Source of the DNA: Inhella crocodyli
Lineage (GTDB): Bacteria > Pseudomonadota > Gammaproteobacteria > Burkholderiales > Burkholderiaceae_C
Reading direction: 5' to 3'
Assembly: GCF_004004565.1 (NCBI RefSeq)
Contig: NZ_SACM01000001.1
Coordinates: 372,001-436,000, forward strand
Length of the DNA stretch: 64,000 nucleotides
Below are positions 31,631-39,874 of the stretch, one piece after another. A model generated the notes under the pieces. That model was not told the DNA's origin. It ran no database searches and was given only the letters and a program-made list of their open reading frames with translations. The position numbers and the translations under genes were made by a program. How positions within the stretch are numbered: the first letter of the stretch is position 1; every line of letters begins with the position of its first letter.

Positions 31631-32668
31631 TCAAACGGACTTCAGGGCCAGGGCGGCCTCCCGCACCAGGGCCGGCCCGCGGTAGATCAGCCCGGTGTAG
31701 ACCTGCACCACGTCGGCGCCCGCGCGGCGTTTGGCCGCGGCGTCGGCGCCGCTCATCACGCCACCCACGCCCACGATGGGGTAGCTCGCGCCCAAGGCGG
31801 CGCGCAGCAGCGCGATGACGCGATTGCTGGCCTCGCGCACCGGCGCGCCCGACAAACCACCCGCCTCGCCGGCGTGGCGGTGGCCGGCCACGGCCTCGCG
31901 GCCGAGCGTGGTGTTGGTGGCAATGACCCCGTCCACGCCGCAGTCGCGCAGGGTGCTGGCGATGACGCCGACCTGGGCTTCGTCCAGGTCGGGCGCGATC
32001 TTCACGAACAGGGGCACCTTGCGGCCCTGAGTAACGGCCAGGTGCTCGCGCCGGGCCATCAGCGCGTCCAACAGGGCCTTCAGGGCCTCGTCGCTTTGCA
32101 GGCTGCGCAGGTTGGCGGTGTTGGGGCTGCTGATGTTGACGGTGATGTAGTCGGCGTGTGGGTAGACGCCTTCCAAGCCCTTCAAGTAATCGCTGGCGGC
32201 GTCCTCGATGGCGGTGGCGGCGTTCTTGCCGATGTTCAAGCCCAGCACCCCGCCGCCCGCGCGGAAGGTTTTGGCGCGCTGCACATTGGCCAAAAAGGCG
32301 TCCAAACCTTCGTTGTTGAAGCCCAGGCGGTTGATGAGCGCCTCGTGCTCGGGCAGGCGGAACATGCGCGGCTTGGGGTTGCCCGGCTGGGCCTTGGGCG
32401 TCACGGTGCCCACTTCGATGAAGCCAAAGCCCATGGCGCCCAGGCCGTCGATGGCGCGGCCGTTCTTGTCCAGGCCAGCGGCCAGGCCGATGCGGTTGGG
32501 CAGCTTCAGGCCGGCCAAGGTCACGGGGTCGTCCACCCGTGCTTGCGCCCAGGTGCAGGCCAGGGGGGTGCGCTGGAAGCGCTCCAGGTTGGCCATCGTG
32601 AGCTCGTGGGCGTGTTCGGGATCGAGCGCAAACAGGGCAGGGCGGGCCAGGGCGTAGGGGAACAGCAT
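31631..32668 (-). CDS. pyrD: dihydroorotate dehydrogenase (quinone), class 2
   Basis: A 345-residue FMN enzyme that oxidises dihydroorotate to orotate in pyrimidine synthesis and passes electrons to quinone. The N-terminal helical membrane-contact region is present, followed by [13 protein letters not shown], the catalytic Ser in NISSPNT, the FMN-site TNTT and [10 protein letters not shown]. The ATG at 32668 gives the standard class 2 N-terminus ([19 protein letters not shown]). It is divergent from aroG with 55 bases between. Confidence 0.96.
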   Translation of the reverse strand: MLFPYALARPALFALDPEHAHELTMANLERFQRTPLACTWAQARVDDPVTLAGLKLPNRIGLAAGLDKNGRAIDGLGAMGFGFIEVGTVTPKAQPGNPKPRMFRLPEHEALINRLGFNNEGLDAFLANVQRAKTFRAGGGVLGLNIGKNAATAIEDAASDYLKGLEGVYPHADYITVNISSPNTANLRSLQSDEALKALLDALMARREHLAVTQGRKVPLFVKIAPDLDEAQVGVIASTLRDCGVDGVIATNTTLGREAVAGHRHAGEAGGLSGAPVREASNRVIALLRAALGASYPIVGVGGVMSGADAAAKRRAGADVVQVYTGLIYRGPALVREAALALKSV

Positions 32669-32723
32669 GGGAGAAGGGCGGTCAAAGCGGCAACAATGGG
32701 CGGGATTCTCCCAGCCTGCCCCC

Positions 32724-33839
32724 ATGAAACGATTCGACGACCCGACCCACGACCGCGAAGTGGGCGATGCCACCCAAGACGCCACCCGCACCGACGACAC
32801 GCGCATCCGCGCCGTGCGTCCCCTGATCAGCCCTGCGCTGCTGCTGGACGAATTGCCCCCGTCGGAGCAGGCGCTCAGCCTCGTGGAGCGCACCCGGGCC
32901 GACATCGGCCGCGTGCTGCGCGGCGAAGACGACCGGCTGGTGGTGGTGGTGGGGCCGTGCTCCATCCACGACCACGACCAGGCCATGGATTACGCCCGCT
33001 TGCTCAAGGGCCTGGCCCAGGAATTGGGGGGCGAACTGATCACCGTGATGCGCGTGTACTTCGAGAAACCGCGCACCACCGTTGGCTGGAAGGGCTACAT
33101 CAACGACCCCAACCTGGACGGCAGCTTCCGCATGAACGAGGGCCTGCGCTTGGCGCGCCAGCTCTTGCTGGACGTGACGGCCCTGGGTCTGCCCCCGGCC
33201 ACCGAGTTTCTGGACCTGTTGTCGCCCCAGTACATCGCCGACCTGATCGCTTGGGGGGCCATCGGCGCGCGTACCACCGAAAGCCAAAGCCACCGCCAAC
33301 TGGCCAGCGGTTTGAGCTGCCCGGTGGGCTTCAAGAACGGCACGGACGGCAGCGTCAAGATCGCGGCCGACGCCGTGTTGGCCGCCCGCAGCGGTCATGC
33401 GTTCATGGGCATGACCAAGATGGGCGCCGCCGCCATCTTTGAGACCCGCGGCAACGACGACTGCCACCTGATCCTGCGCGGCGGCAAGACGCCGAACTAC
33501 GACGCCGCCAGCATCGACGCCGCCTGCGCCGCCTTGCGTGCCAGCGGGGTGCGCGAGCAGGTCATGGTCGATTGCAGCCACGGCAACAGCAGCAAGCAGT
33601 ACGACAAGCAGATCGAGGTCGCCGAGGACGTGGCCCGTCAGATCGAGGCGGGCGAGCGCCGCATCACCGGGGTGATGATCGAAAGCCACCTGCAGCCGGG
33701 GCGCCAGGACCACGTGGCCGGCACGCCCAAATCGAGCTTGCGGCCGGGCGTCAGCCTGACCGATGCCTGCTTGGGCTGGTCGCAAACGGAACCGGTGTTG
33801 CGCCGTTTGGCCGCCGCCGTGCGCCAGCGCCGCGGATAA
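32724..33839 (+). CDS. aroG: 3-deoxy-7-phosphoheptulonate (DAHP) synthase, AroFGH type
   Basis: A 371-residue class I DAHP synthase, condensing phosphoenolpyruvate with erythrose-4-phosphate at the entry of aromatic amino-acid synthesis. Motifs are GPCSIHD (PEP and metal Cys), [17 protein letters not shown] and DCSHGNSSK. The N-terminal extension of about 40 residues, acidic and Asp/Thr-rich, is the part that carries feedback regulation in the family; which amino acid inhibits cannot be told. A longer open frame upstream overlaps the divergent pyrD start and is rejected. Confidence 0.95.
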   Translation: MKRFDDPTHDREVGDATQDATRTDDTRIRAVRPLISPALLLDELPPSEQALSLVERTRADIGRVLRGEDDRLVVVVGPCSIHDHDQAMDYARLLKGLAQELGGELITVMRVYFEKPRTTVGWKGYINDPNLDGSFRMNEGLRLARQLLLDVTALGLPPATEFLDLLSPQYIADLIAWGAIGARTTESQSHRQLASGLSCPVGFKNGTDGSVKIAADAVLAARSGHAFMGMTKMGAAAIFETRGNDDCHLILRGGKTPNYDAASIDAACAALRASGVREQVMVDCSHGNSSKQYDKQIEVAEDVARQIEAGERRITGVMIESHLQPGRQDHVAGTPKSSLRPGVSLTDACLGWSQTEPVLRRLAAAVRQRRG

Positions 33840-33906
33840 ACCTAGGGGTCGGGCAGGGGGCGCGCTGGGTACATTTCGCGCACCCCGTGATCCCCGAGAA
33901 CCTTCC

Positions 33907-34356
33907 ATGTCCTTGCGCGCCTTGTCCGCCTTGCCCTTGGCGATGGCTTTGTCCCTGCCCGCCTGGGCCGACAGCTTCACCTCCAGCGCCGCGAGCCTGG
34001 CCTCGCAGTCGGTGGCGAGCCTGTCGGAGTCGGTCAGCGGCAGCAGCACCAGCTCTTCGGGCAACGACAAGAAGGTGGCGGCAGGCACCTACCGGGTGAC
34101 CGAGATGGCGGCCGCGCCTGGCAAGACCGGCAAGTTGCAACTGCAACTGGTGCCCGTGGGCGAGGGCGGTCACCCCTTCGCGCTGACGCTGGACGCCCCC
34201 TTGGCGCAGCAACAGGGCTTGGCCGTGGGCAGCCTGCTGGACGTGCAGGCGCGCCCCTTTGGCGTGGCCTTCGCATTGGCCGCCTCCCCGCAGCCCTTCT
34301 TGCTGGCCTTGGCCGACGATTGGATGCGCGACCTCGACGCCCGCGTGGTGCGGTGA
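33907..34356 (+). CDS. exported protein of unknown function paired with DUF2145
   Basis: A 149-residue protein with a signal peptide (about residues 1-21, ending PAWA), a Ser/Thr-rich segment of about 35 residues and a C-terminal domain of about 90 residues rich in Leu, Ala and Val. No catalytic motif recognised. Its stop overlaps the start of the DUF2145 gene by one base (TGATG), so the two are translated together and probably act together in the cell envelope. Confidence 0.75.
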   Translation: MSLRALSALPLAMALSLPAWADSFTSSAASLASQSVASLSESVSGSSTSSSGNDKKVAAGTYRVTEMAAAPGKTGKLQLQLVPVGEGGHPFALTLDAPLAQQQGLAVGSLLDVQARPFGVAFALAASPQPFLLALADDWMRDLDARVVR

Positions 34357-35258
34357 TGCGCCGCTGGGGCCTGGCCGTGCTCGGCCTGGCCTTGGGGGCC
34401 AGCGCCTGGGCCAGCGGCCTCAGCCAGCGCTTTTGCGATGGCGACGCCAGTCGGCTCAGCACCGCCGACCAAGACCGCTTGCTGCGTTTTGCGGCGGTTG
34501 TGCGGGAGGAGTTGGGGCGTTCGTCGGCGCCAGTGGCCTTGATCGGCCGAGCGGGCTTGAACCTGGCCCGCTGGGGCGTGCGGTACAGCCACGCGGGGCT
34601 GGCGCTCAGTAGCCACCCGGACGCGCCTTGGACGGTGCGCCAGCTGTACTACGCCTGCGGCGAGGGCCGGCCTCGGGTGTTCGACCAGGGCGTGGCGGGC
34701 TTTGTCTTTGGCACCAACGACGCCGAACGCGGCTTCGTGTCCTTGCTGTTCATCGACGGCGAGGCGGGCGAACGCCTGCAAGCCCAGGCGCTGGACCGCG
34801 AGCAGGCGCTTCGGGTGCTGCACCCGCGCTACAGCGCCAACGCGCATCCGTTTTCGACGCAGTTTCAGAACTGCAACCAATGGGTGGCCGAGTTGATGGC
34901 GCTGGCCTGGGGGCCGCTCGATCCCTTGGAGCCTCCCCGCGAGGCGGCGCAGCGCTGGCTGCAGGCCTCCGGTTTTCAGCCGCAAGCGGTGTCCGCGGGC
35001 TCGCGGGCCTGGCTGTGGGTGGCGAGGGCTTTTGTGCCTTGGATCCATTTCAGCGACCACCCGAAGACGGATTGGGCGCAGGCCCAGGTGCGAACCACTT
35101 TGCCGGCCGACGTGGCCGCGTGGGTGCAGCAGCGTCAGCCCGAAACGCCTCGGGTGGAGCTGTGCCACACGCGCACGCAGGTGGTGGTGCGGCGTGACGG
35201 GCCGCCCTTGAGCGAGGCCTGCGAGGCGCAGGACGGCGATCGGGTCGTGCCGTTGTGA
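34356..35258 (+). CDS. DUF2145 family exported protein
   Basis: A 300-residue protein with a signal peptide (about residues 1-20, ending SAWAS) and the features of DUF2145: RYSHAGLAL, QLYYACGEGRPRVFDQG, and QFQNCNQWVAELM, in which the His, Cys and Asn could form a papain/NlpC-like site. The molecular function of the family is not established as far as I know. This is the last chromosomal gene before the transposon; its stop is 86 bases left of the inferred transposon end. Confidence 0.82.
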   Translation: MRRWGLAVLGLALGASAWASGLSQRFCDGDASRLSTADQDRLLRFAAVVREELGRSSAPVALIGRAGLNLARWGVRYSHAGLALSSHPDAPWTVRQLYYACGEGRPRVFDQGVAGFVFGTNDAERGFVSLLFIDGEAGERLQAQALDREQALRVLHPRYSANAHPFSTQFQNCNQWVAELMALAWGPLDPLEPPREAAQRWLQASGFQPQAVSAGSRAWLWVARAFVPWIHFSDHPKTDWAQAQVRTTLPADVAAWVQQRQPETPRVELCHTRTQVVVRRDGPPLSEACEAQDGDRVVPL

Positions 35259-35343
35259 GCGGTGTCAGGACCGCGTGAGCCCAGTGCATGGCGGCGACAA
35301 TGTGCATTATGTCAACCCGCCTGCGCCGGCCCCGGCCAGCGGT

Positions 35344-35382
35344 TGTCGGCTTGCGCCGCTCACTCAATCAAATTTGCCCATA
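35344..35382 (+). repeat. left terminal inverted repeat of the tni transposon
   Basis: Begins TGTCGGC and ends CAATCAAATTTGCCCATA. It matches the complement of 61941-61979 at 29 of 39 positions, including 11 consecutive bases CAATCAAATTT and the block GCGCCG. Likely outermost transposase-binding site. Confidence 0.72.
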
Positions 35383-35387
35383 CTTTT

Positions 35388-35410
35388 CAATCAAATTTGA
35401 TGATGATCGC
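35388..35410 (+). repeat. second transposase-site-like repeat at the left end
   Basis: Reads CAATCAAATTTGATGATG then ATCGC. The first 11 bases repeat those of the site at 35365-35375, 23 bases away. The distal part matches the right-end site 61866-61889 in inverted orientation (AATTTGATGATG shared). Confidence 0.65.
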
Positions 35411-35552
35411 GCGGGAAGAATTTTCCTCCTCTTCCCCCGGCATCACAACGTGAATCGCCCCGGGGTATCGCGGAGGCTCAACACACTGAGAGGATTGAGG
35501 CAGAAGCAAGTCGCGCTAGTGCTCGCCAGAAGTCCGTGAGCGCGCAGTGAGG

Positions 35553-35825
35553 ATGGTGCAGGAGCACCGAGGGGAGTACCAGTCACTGTTGGCAGCCATC
35601 GAGTCCATGGCGCCCAAGGTTGGCTGTGTGCCGTAGGCCCTGAACGAGTGGGTCAAGCGCACGGAGGTCGATGCCGGTGTGCGCGAGGGCGTGACGACCA
35701 GCGAGGCCCAGCGCGTGAAGGAACTCGAACGCGAGGTGCGCGATTTGCGCAAGGCCAACGAGATCCTCAAGTTGGCCAGCGCGTTTTTCGCCCAGGCGCA
35801 GCTCAACAGCCGCATCAAGTCCTGA
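35553..35825 (+). pseudogene. IS3-family orfA remnant (helix-turn-helix protein), interrupted by a stop codon
   Basis: In one frame the sequence reads [20 protein letters not shown] then, after a TAG at 35634-35636, [17 protein letters not shown] and [20 protein letters not shown] to a TGA at 35823-35825. This is the OrfA pattern of IS3 elements: HTH followed by a leucine-zipper-like coiled coil. In intact relatives the stop position is a Gln codon, so CAG to TAG is the likely mutation. The normal N-terminus before MVQEHRG is also degenerate. Confidence 0.85.
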
Positions 35826-36147
35826 AGGGCTTCGTCGACCAACATCGCCAGCGCTTTGGGGTCGAGTCGATCTGCCGTGTCATGCAGATCGCCCCGTCAG
35901 CGTATTGGCGTCATGCTGCTCGCCAACGCAATCCGGCGCTGTGCTCGCTTCGCGCCAAGCGCGATGCAAGCCTGGTGCATCAGGTGCAGCGCGTCTGGCA
36001 GGCCAACATGCGGGTCTACAGGGCCGACAAGCTTTGGCGTCAGCTCAACCGCGAAGACTGGATGCGCTGGAGCTGGGCTACGTCCCGCCTGCCGAATTCG
36101 AGGCCAACTACCATCGACACCGCGCTGGTCATGCCGCGACCGCCTGA
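35822..36147 (+). pseudogene. IS3-family orfB (DDE transposase) remnant with internal deletion
   Basis: The 5' part, from about 35822, reads [31 protein letters not shown] and VYRADKLWRQLNRE, the N-terminal region of OrfB. At about 36062 it jumps to a different frame that reads DALELGYVPPAEFEANYHRH to a TGA at 36145-36147, the extreme C-terminus of OrfB. The whole rve domain with the DDE triad is missing. The gene cannot encode an active transposase. Confidence 0.85.
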
Positions 36148-36272
36148 CTTAAACCAACGAGCCTCCTCGATACCCGGGGCGATTCACCCGGGCTTCCCTC
36201 GTTGACATTATTCGAGTGTTCGGACAAGACTTCGGGCGCCTGAATTTCAGGCAATTCGAAACGGGAGAAGAG

Positions 36273-36905
36273 ATGAAATATTTATCAATTGCGCGTCGCT
36301 CAGTCAGCGCAGTGGCGCTGTTTGCCGTTGCAACGCTCATCCCCCTGACTTCCAGCGCTCAGTCGAAGGTCGAAGAGCTGTTCATCGAGGGCACGAAGAC
36401 CGATACAACGCTCACGATTGACGTCCAGATGGGCCCCAGCTGCCGGCAAACGCTCAAGGTTCAAGAAGGTGCGATGAATATCCTCCAACGCGAGGATGAA
36501 GCTCCCATTCGGTTTATTGTTCAACGGGCTACACCTGGCTCCTCTGATTTTCAGCTGCTGCCCATCGAGCTGACCGAACGCATGTACAAAGGCCGAAAGG
36601 TTCCCATGCTGAAGGTACTTCCGGCCGCGACCTGGGGAGCAACGACTACAGCCTCATTGCAAAGCAAGGGTGTCTCGGCTATGAACATCACTGCCGTACA
36701 GCCCCGGGTCAAGCGTGCGACCAGCAGCCTGACACCCGTCGCAGCATCAACTACCGTTTGCCCTGAAGAACCGTGTCTGACTCCTCCGAAGCCGATGCGG
36801 TGCTGCTACTACGTTTCATGCGAAGGCAAGCGGTTCAAGTTCTGCAGCTCCAGCGATGACGACAACACCTGCGGCGGTGATGGCTGCGGCGAGTGCTGCC
36901 TCTGA
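36273..36905 (+). CDS. secreted protein with Cys-rich C-terminus, unknown function
   Basis: A 210-residue protein with a signal peptide (about 1-29, ending SSAQ), a middle domain of about 130 residues with one Cys, and a C-terminal tail with ten cysteines in about 49 residues, including CC pairs and CGGDGCGECC. ATG 36273 follows GGGAGAAG. It is followed by a strong terminator. TTGACA at 36202-36207, just outside the IS right end, could serve as a -35. Codon use is much less G/C-biased than in the chromosome, a sign of transfer. No family recognised; disulfide-stabilised or metal-binding are both possible. Confidence 0.75.
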   Translation: MKYLSIARRSVSAVALFAVATLIPLTSSAQSKVEELFIEGTKTDTTLTIDVQMGPSCRQTLKVQEGAMNILQREDEAPIRFIVQRATPGSSDFQLLPIELTERMYKGRKVPMLKVLPAATWGATTTASLQSKGVSAMNITAVQPRVKRATSSLTPVAASTTVCPEEPCLTPPKPMRCCYYVSCEGKRFKFCSSSDDDNTCGGDGCGECCL

Positions 36906-36926
36906 TCTAACTGAATCACCAATGCG

Positions 36927-36952
36927 AAGGCCCGCACATGCGGGCCTTTTTT
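36927..36952 (+). terminator. rho-independent terminator of the Cys-rich secreted protein gene
   Basis: Ten-base perfect stem AAGGCCCGCA / TGCGGGCCTT with a two-base loop (probably opening to four or more) followed by T4. Located 21 bases after the stop at 36905. Confidence 0.9.
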
Positions 36953-37561
36953 CATGAGCACCCGCATGCGGAAACCCTGGCCTGGGCTATCCACCAACTC
37001 GGCTCGACGGAGTGGATCTTCAACGCGGCTTGGGCGCAGGCAACTCAGAGCGCGCCCGTTCCAATCCACGTAGTGGGTGCGACCAAGCGTAGCGCACTCA
37101 TTGCCCTCTGAGAGCAGGCCGCGGCGGCAGTTTTCGCGGACTGGCGTGACGTCGCCCCTTGCTTGGGCTAGCTCGACTCTAAGCTAGGGCCACCAGACCG
37201 CCCGAGCACTGGAGCGTTCCGCTGGCCATCGACCCGCAAATGAACTTGCCCCCGGGGGCATGCTTTCGCAGAGGTCTCACCGGGGGCTTGCAGTTCTAGT
37301 TTAGCAAGGCCCCCTATTGGAACGAAGCGCCTTTGTGGCACCGTGAGTGCAGGCGGGACAGCGGCTCCTACTCGCCGACGACAAGCGCGAATTCAGAGTT
37401 GAGTGCGACGCATTGCAGGGAATCCAGACATAAATGAGACACCAGTTCAGGAGTCCATGACACGTGGACGCCCAAGTCTTTGATCTGAAGGACACACGAG
37501 TTCAGCACTCAGTGAGAACCGACAGTGAGCACGGACCGTAGGTGCAAGTAGAAAGAAGCGC
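36953..37561. other. 609-bp stretch without a supported gene
   Basis: No convincing reading frame. It contains a perfect 14-bp palindrome TGCCCCCGGGGGCA at 37247-37260 and a CTAGCT-N8-AGCTAG dyad at 37168-37187. It lies between the 3' ends of the Cys-rich gene and the KfrA-like gene. The composition is lower in GC than the chromosome, consistent with eroded mobile DNA. Confidence 0.6.
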
Positions 37562-38566
37562 TCACTTGGCCACCCTTTTGCGCGTGGCTTGGGGTGGCGG
37601 CTTTTGATCCGGGGCCGCCATGCGCGTGATCAACTCTTTCGCCATGGTGGCCTCCGTGCGATAGCGCATGGTGTCTTCGTTCGCTGCTTCAAGCCGTTGC
37701 TCGAGTTCAGCGAGCCTCTGCGCCAGCGCCCTCCCCTCAGTCTGGGCTGCTTCATGTGCCGCTTCAGCCGCCGTCAGCTTGGCTTGTTGCCGGGTGTACG
37801 CCTCCGTGTGCCGAAGCGCGCTGTCACGCTCGCGGGCCTCTGCCTGCGTCAATTGCCCGCGCAGAGTTTCCGTGGTCCGGTCCGCCTTGATTCGAGCCTG
37901 CCGCTCATGCTCGACCTCAAGCAGCGCTCGCTTCTCGGCCGAGGCCGCCCGGTCGTGGGCCGCTTCAACAGCAGTCCGAGCCTTTTCCAACTCGTTGCTG
38001 AAACGCTCCTGGAGTTGCTTGTTCAATGAACGTTGCTCCTCCAGCTGTTGTTCCTGCTGAGCCAGGCGGGACTGAATGCCGGCGGTTGCCAGGCGCTCGG
38101 CCTCCAAGTCACGCTGGCACTGCTGCAGCAGGGCGTTCACTCGGCCTGTCTCCGCAGCAGCGCGCTCCGCGGCGGCTTGAGCCTCAACCTCCCTGTGCTT
38201 GGCGGTCGCCGACGCCGCTTGCAAGTCATCTCGGATGACGGCCAGCTCGCTTCGCGCAGCTGCCGTTGCTTGCTGCCAGATGGCCGCGATGGCCTCTGCC
38301 GCGACGGTCTTGATGTCCTGCGGCAAGTCCGGATGGTCGATCTCGATGCGCGCCTTGCTTCTGAGCTCGTCCCAAAACTTGGTGAGCGCCTCAGCCGGCG
38401 TGCCCATGGTGCCCTTGCGGACGTACTGGTACAGCTTGTTGGTGGTGGGCGTGATGCCGTACCTGAAGAACAGCAATGCGCAGACTTCGCGGTACAAGGC
38501 TTTGGTGTCGCTGAATTTGCCTTTCAGCGCCTCGACCTCGGCGAGGATCTCGTTCTCGGTACTCAT
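37562..38566 (-). CDS. KfrA-type DNA-binding coiled-coil protein, candidate TnpT-like resolution accessory protein
   Basis: A 334-residue protein with an N-terminal KfrA_N-like helical DNA-binding domain (about 1-110, LYREVCALLFFRYGITPTTNKLYQYVRKG) and a long coiled coil (about 115-310, Glu/Ala/Arg/Gln-rich), ending in a basic tail. Size and divergent pairing with a tyrosine recombinase match TnpT of Tn4651-type transposons (about 330 residues), which assists cointegrate resolution; KfrA proteins themselves are plasmid autoregulators. ATG 38566 is preferred; an in-frame ATG at 38626 would run into the dyad in front of the recombinase. Function by analogy only. Confidence 0.78.
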   Translation of the reverse strand: MSTENEILAEVEALKGKFSDTKALYREVCALLFFRYGITPTTNKLYQYVRKGTMGTPAEALTKFWDELRSKARIEIDHPDLPQDIKTVAAEAIAAIWQQATAAARSELAVIRDDLQAASATAKHREVEAQAAAERAAAETGRVNALLQQCQRDLEAERLATAGIQSRLAQQEQQLEEQRSLNKQLQERFSNELEKARTAVEAAHDRAASAEKRALLEVEHERQARIKADRTTETLRGQLTQAEARERDSALRHTEAYTRQQAKLTAAEAAHEAAQTEGRALAQRLAELEQRLEAANEDTMRYRTEATMAKELITRMAAPDQKPPPQATRKRVAK

Positions 38567-38618
38567 GCGTTGATAGTACGGCGTAATACGTAAAGAAGCC
38601 AACTCTTGTTGCCAGGCT

Positions 38619-38644
38619 CTGGACATAACTGATCTAATGTCCAG
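38619..38644. promoter_or_regulatory. perfect 8-bp-arm dyad, candidate recombination core or operator
   Basis: CTGGACAT, ten-base spacer, ATGTCCAG, ending one base before the GTG start of the recombinase and between the two divergent genes. Tyrosine recombinases act on inverted arms around a short spacer, and Tn4651-type rst sites lie at exactly this place between tnpS and tnpT. An autoregulatory operator is the alternative. Confidence 0.55.
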
Positions 38645-39874
38645 GTGTCGTCAAAAGCGCCTCCCCAAAACCTCGCAGTGCCCTCGGTGGTACCTTTGGA
38701 TCGCTTCCTCATGCCCGCCGGGCTCGATGGACGAGAGGGGCAAAACCGAGTCCCAGGCGCCGCGCAAATCGCGGCGAATGACGATCGCTCCGCGGTGTTG
38801 GCTTGGCTGGCCAACTACGCCGACTCCCCGGCAACGCTTGCCAGCTACCGCAAGGAAGTCGAACGCTTGTTGTTGTGGTGCGTGCTGCAACACGGCAAAT
38901 CACTGTCCGACCTGGCGCACGAAGACCTGCTGGTCTATCAGCGCTTCCTGAGCGATCCCCAGCCGGCTGAACACTGGGTGATGCGGCGCGGACAACGGCC
39001 GGCGAGATCGAGCCCAGATTGGCGCCCCTTTGCCGGGCCGCTGAGCGCCAGCAGCCAACGGCAAGCAGCGTCCGTGCTCAACAGCCTGTTCGGGTGGTTG
39101 GTGGAAGCGCGCTACCTGCGCGGCAACCCCCTGGCACTCAACCGCCGACGCCGCACGCAGCGGACGCCGCCCCGGGTAACGCGGTACTTGCCGATGGCGC
39201 ACTGGGTCGAGGTCAAACGGACGGTCGAGGCCTTGGCCACAGACACACCGCGTCAACGCGCCCATGCCGCTCGCACGCGCTGGCTGCTGACCTTGCTCTA
39301 CATCGGCGGCTTGCGCGTTTCTGAGGTGTGCTCAGGCACCATGGGGGGCTTCTTCAGTCGCATCAGCCCGGACGGGCGAGACCGTTGGTGGCTGGAGGTT
39401 CTGGGCAAAGGCCAAAAACTGCGATTGATCCCGGCAACGCCGGAGTTAATGGATGAGCTCACGCGCTACCGGCTGTCGTGTGGCTTGTCCCCCCTGCCCT
39501 GCGCTGGCGATGAAACGCCCCTGGTGCTGCCACTCATCGGGGCCGCGGTTCCGATGCAGCGGACGGGCATACATGAGGTCGTGAAAAGCATCATGACGGC
39601 GACGGCCGATCGCCTGCGGGCCACAGGCGACGTCCATTTGTTGGCCGCGGCCGAGCACATCGCCCAAGCGTCCACCCACTGGCTTCGCCATACGGCGGGC
39701 ACCCACCAGAGCAACGGCATGGACCTCAAAGTCGTTCGCGACAACCTGGGGCATGGCAGCATCGCCACCACGAACACCTACCTGCACGCCGAAGACGATG
39801 TGCGGCACGATGCGACGTCCACGGCGCACCGGGTGCAGTGGACGGCCTCGGACTCTGCAAAGCCGCCGAAATGA
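38645..39874 (+). CDS. tyrosine recombinase/integrase, candidate TnpS-like cointegrate resolvase
   Basis: A 409-residue phage-integrase-family recombinase. Catalytic residues are R224 (GLRVSE), K near 255-257 (GKGQK), H345 and R348 (HWLRH), H370 (LGH) and the nucleophile Y379 (NTYLH); the core-binding SAM-like domain spans about 48-180. GTG 38645 is used; ATG 38711 is a plausible shorter start that would leave the dyad and leader free. Divergent from the KfrA-like gene and coupled (ATGA) to the HAD gene. It could resolve transposition cointegrates or be an unrelated integrase. Confidence 0.82.
   Translation: MSSKAPPQNLAVPSVVPLDRFLMPAGLDGREGQNRVPGAAQIAANDDRSAVLAWLANYADSPATLASYRKEVERLLLWCVLQHGKSLSDLAHEDLLVYQRFLSDPQPAEHWVMRRGQRPARSSPDWRPFAGPLSASSQRQAASVLNSLFGWLVEARYLRGNPLALNRRRRTQRTPPRVTRYLPMAHWVEVKRTVEALATDTPRQRAHAARTRWLLTLLYIGGLRVSEVCSGTMGGFFSRISPDGRDRWWLEVLGKGQKLRLIPATPELMDELTRYRLSCGLSPLPCAGDETPLVLPLIGAAVPMQRTGIHEVVKSIMTATADRLRATGDVHLLAAAEHIAQASTHWLRHTAGTHQSNGMDLKVVRDNLGHGSIATTNTYLHAEDDVRHDATSTAHRVQWTASDSAKPPK

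Larger units (their letters stand above)
35451..36186 (+). mobile_element. decayed IS3-family insertion sequence with both ends but an internal deletion
   Basis: The left end (35451-35480, TGAATCGCCCCGGGG...) and right end (36159-36186, ...CCCGGGGCGATTCA) are near-perfect inverted repeats of about 28 bases. Between them are an orfA with a nonsense codon and a short orfB in which a large central part is missing. At 736 bases it is far below the roughly 1.2 kb of intact IS3 elements, so it cannot make its own transposase. Flanks (AACG / CCCG) show no 3- or 4-bp duplication. It sits about 70 bases inside the transposon left end. Confidence 0.85.

Noticed and set aside
36809-37069. A minus-strand frame that reads like a small protein between the Cys-rich gene and the KfrA-like gene.
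   Set aside because: It crosses the terminator at 36927-36952 and overlaps the Cys-rich coding end; no start signal or recognisable domain.
37247-37260. A perfect 14-bp palindrome TGCCCCCGGGGGCA considered as a replication or transfer site.
   Set aside because: Single copy, no iterons, no AT-rich stretch and no rep gene nearby. Palindromes of G and C are common at this composition.
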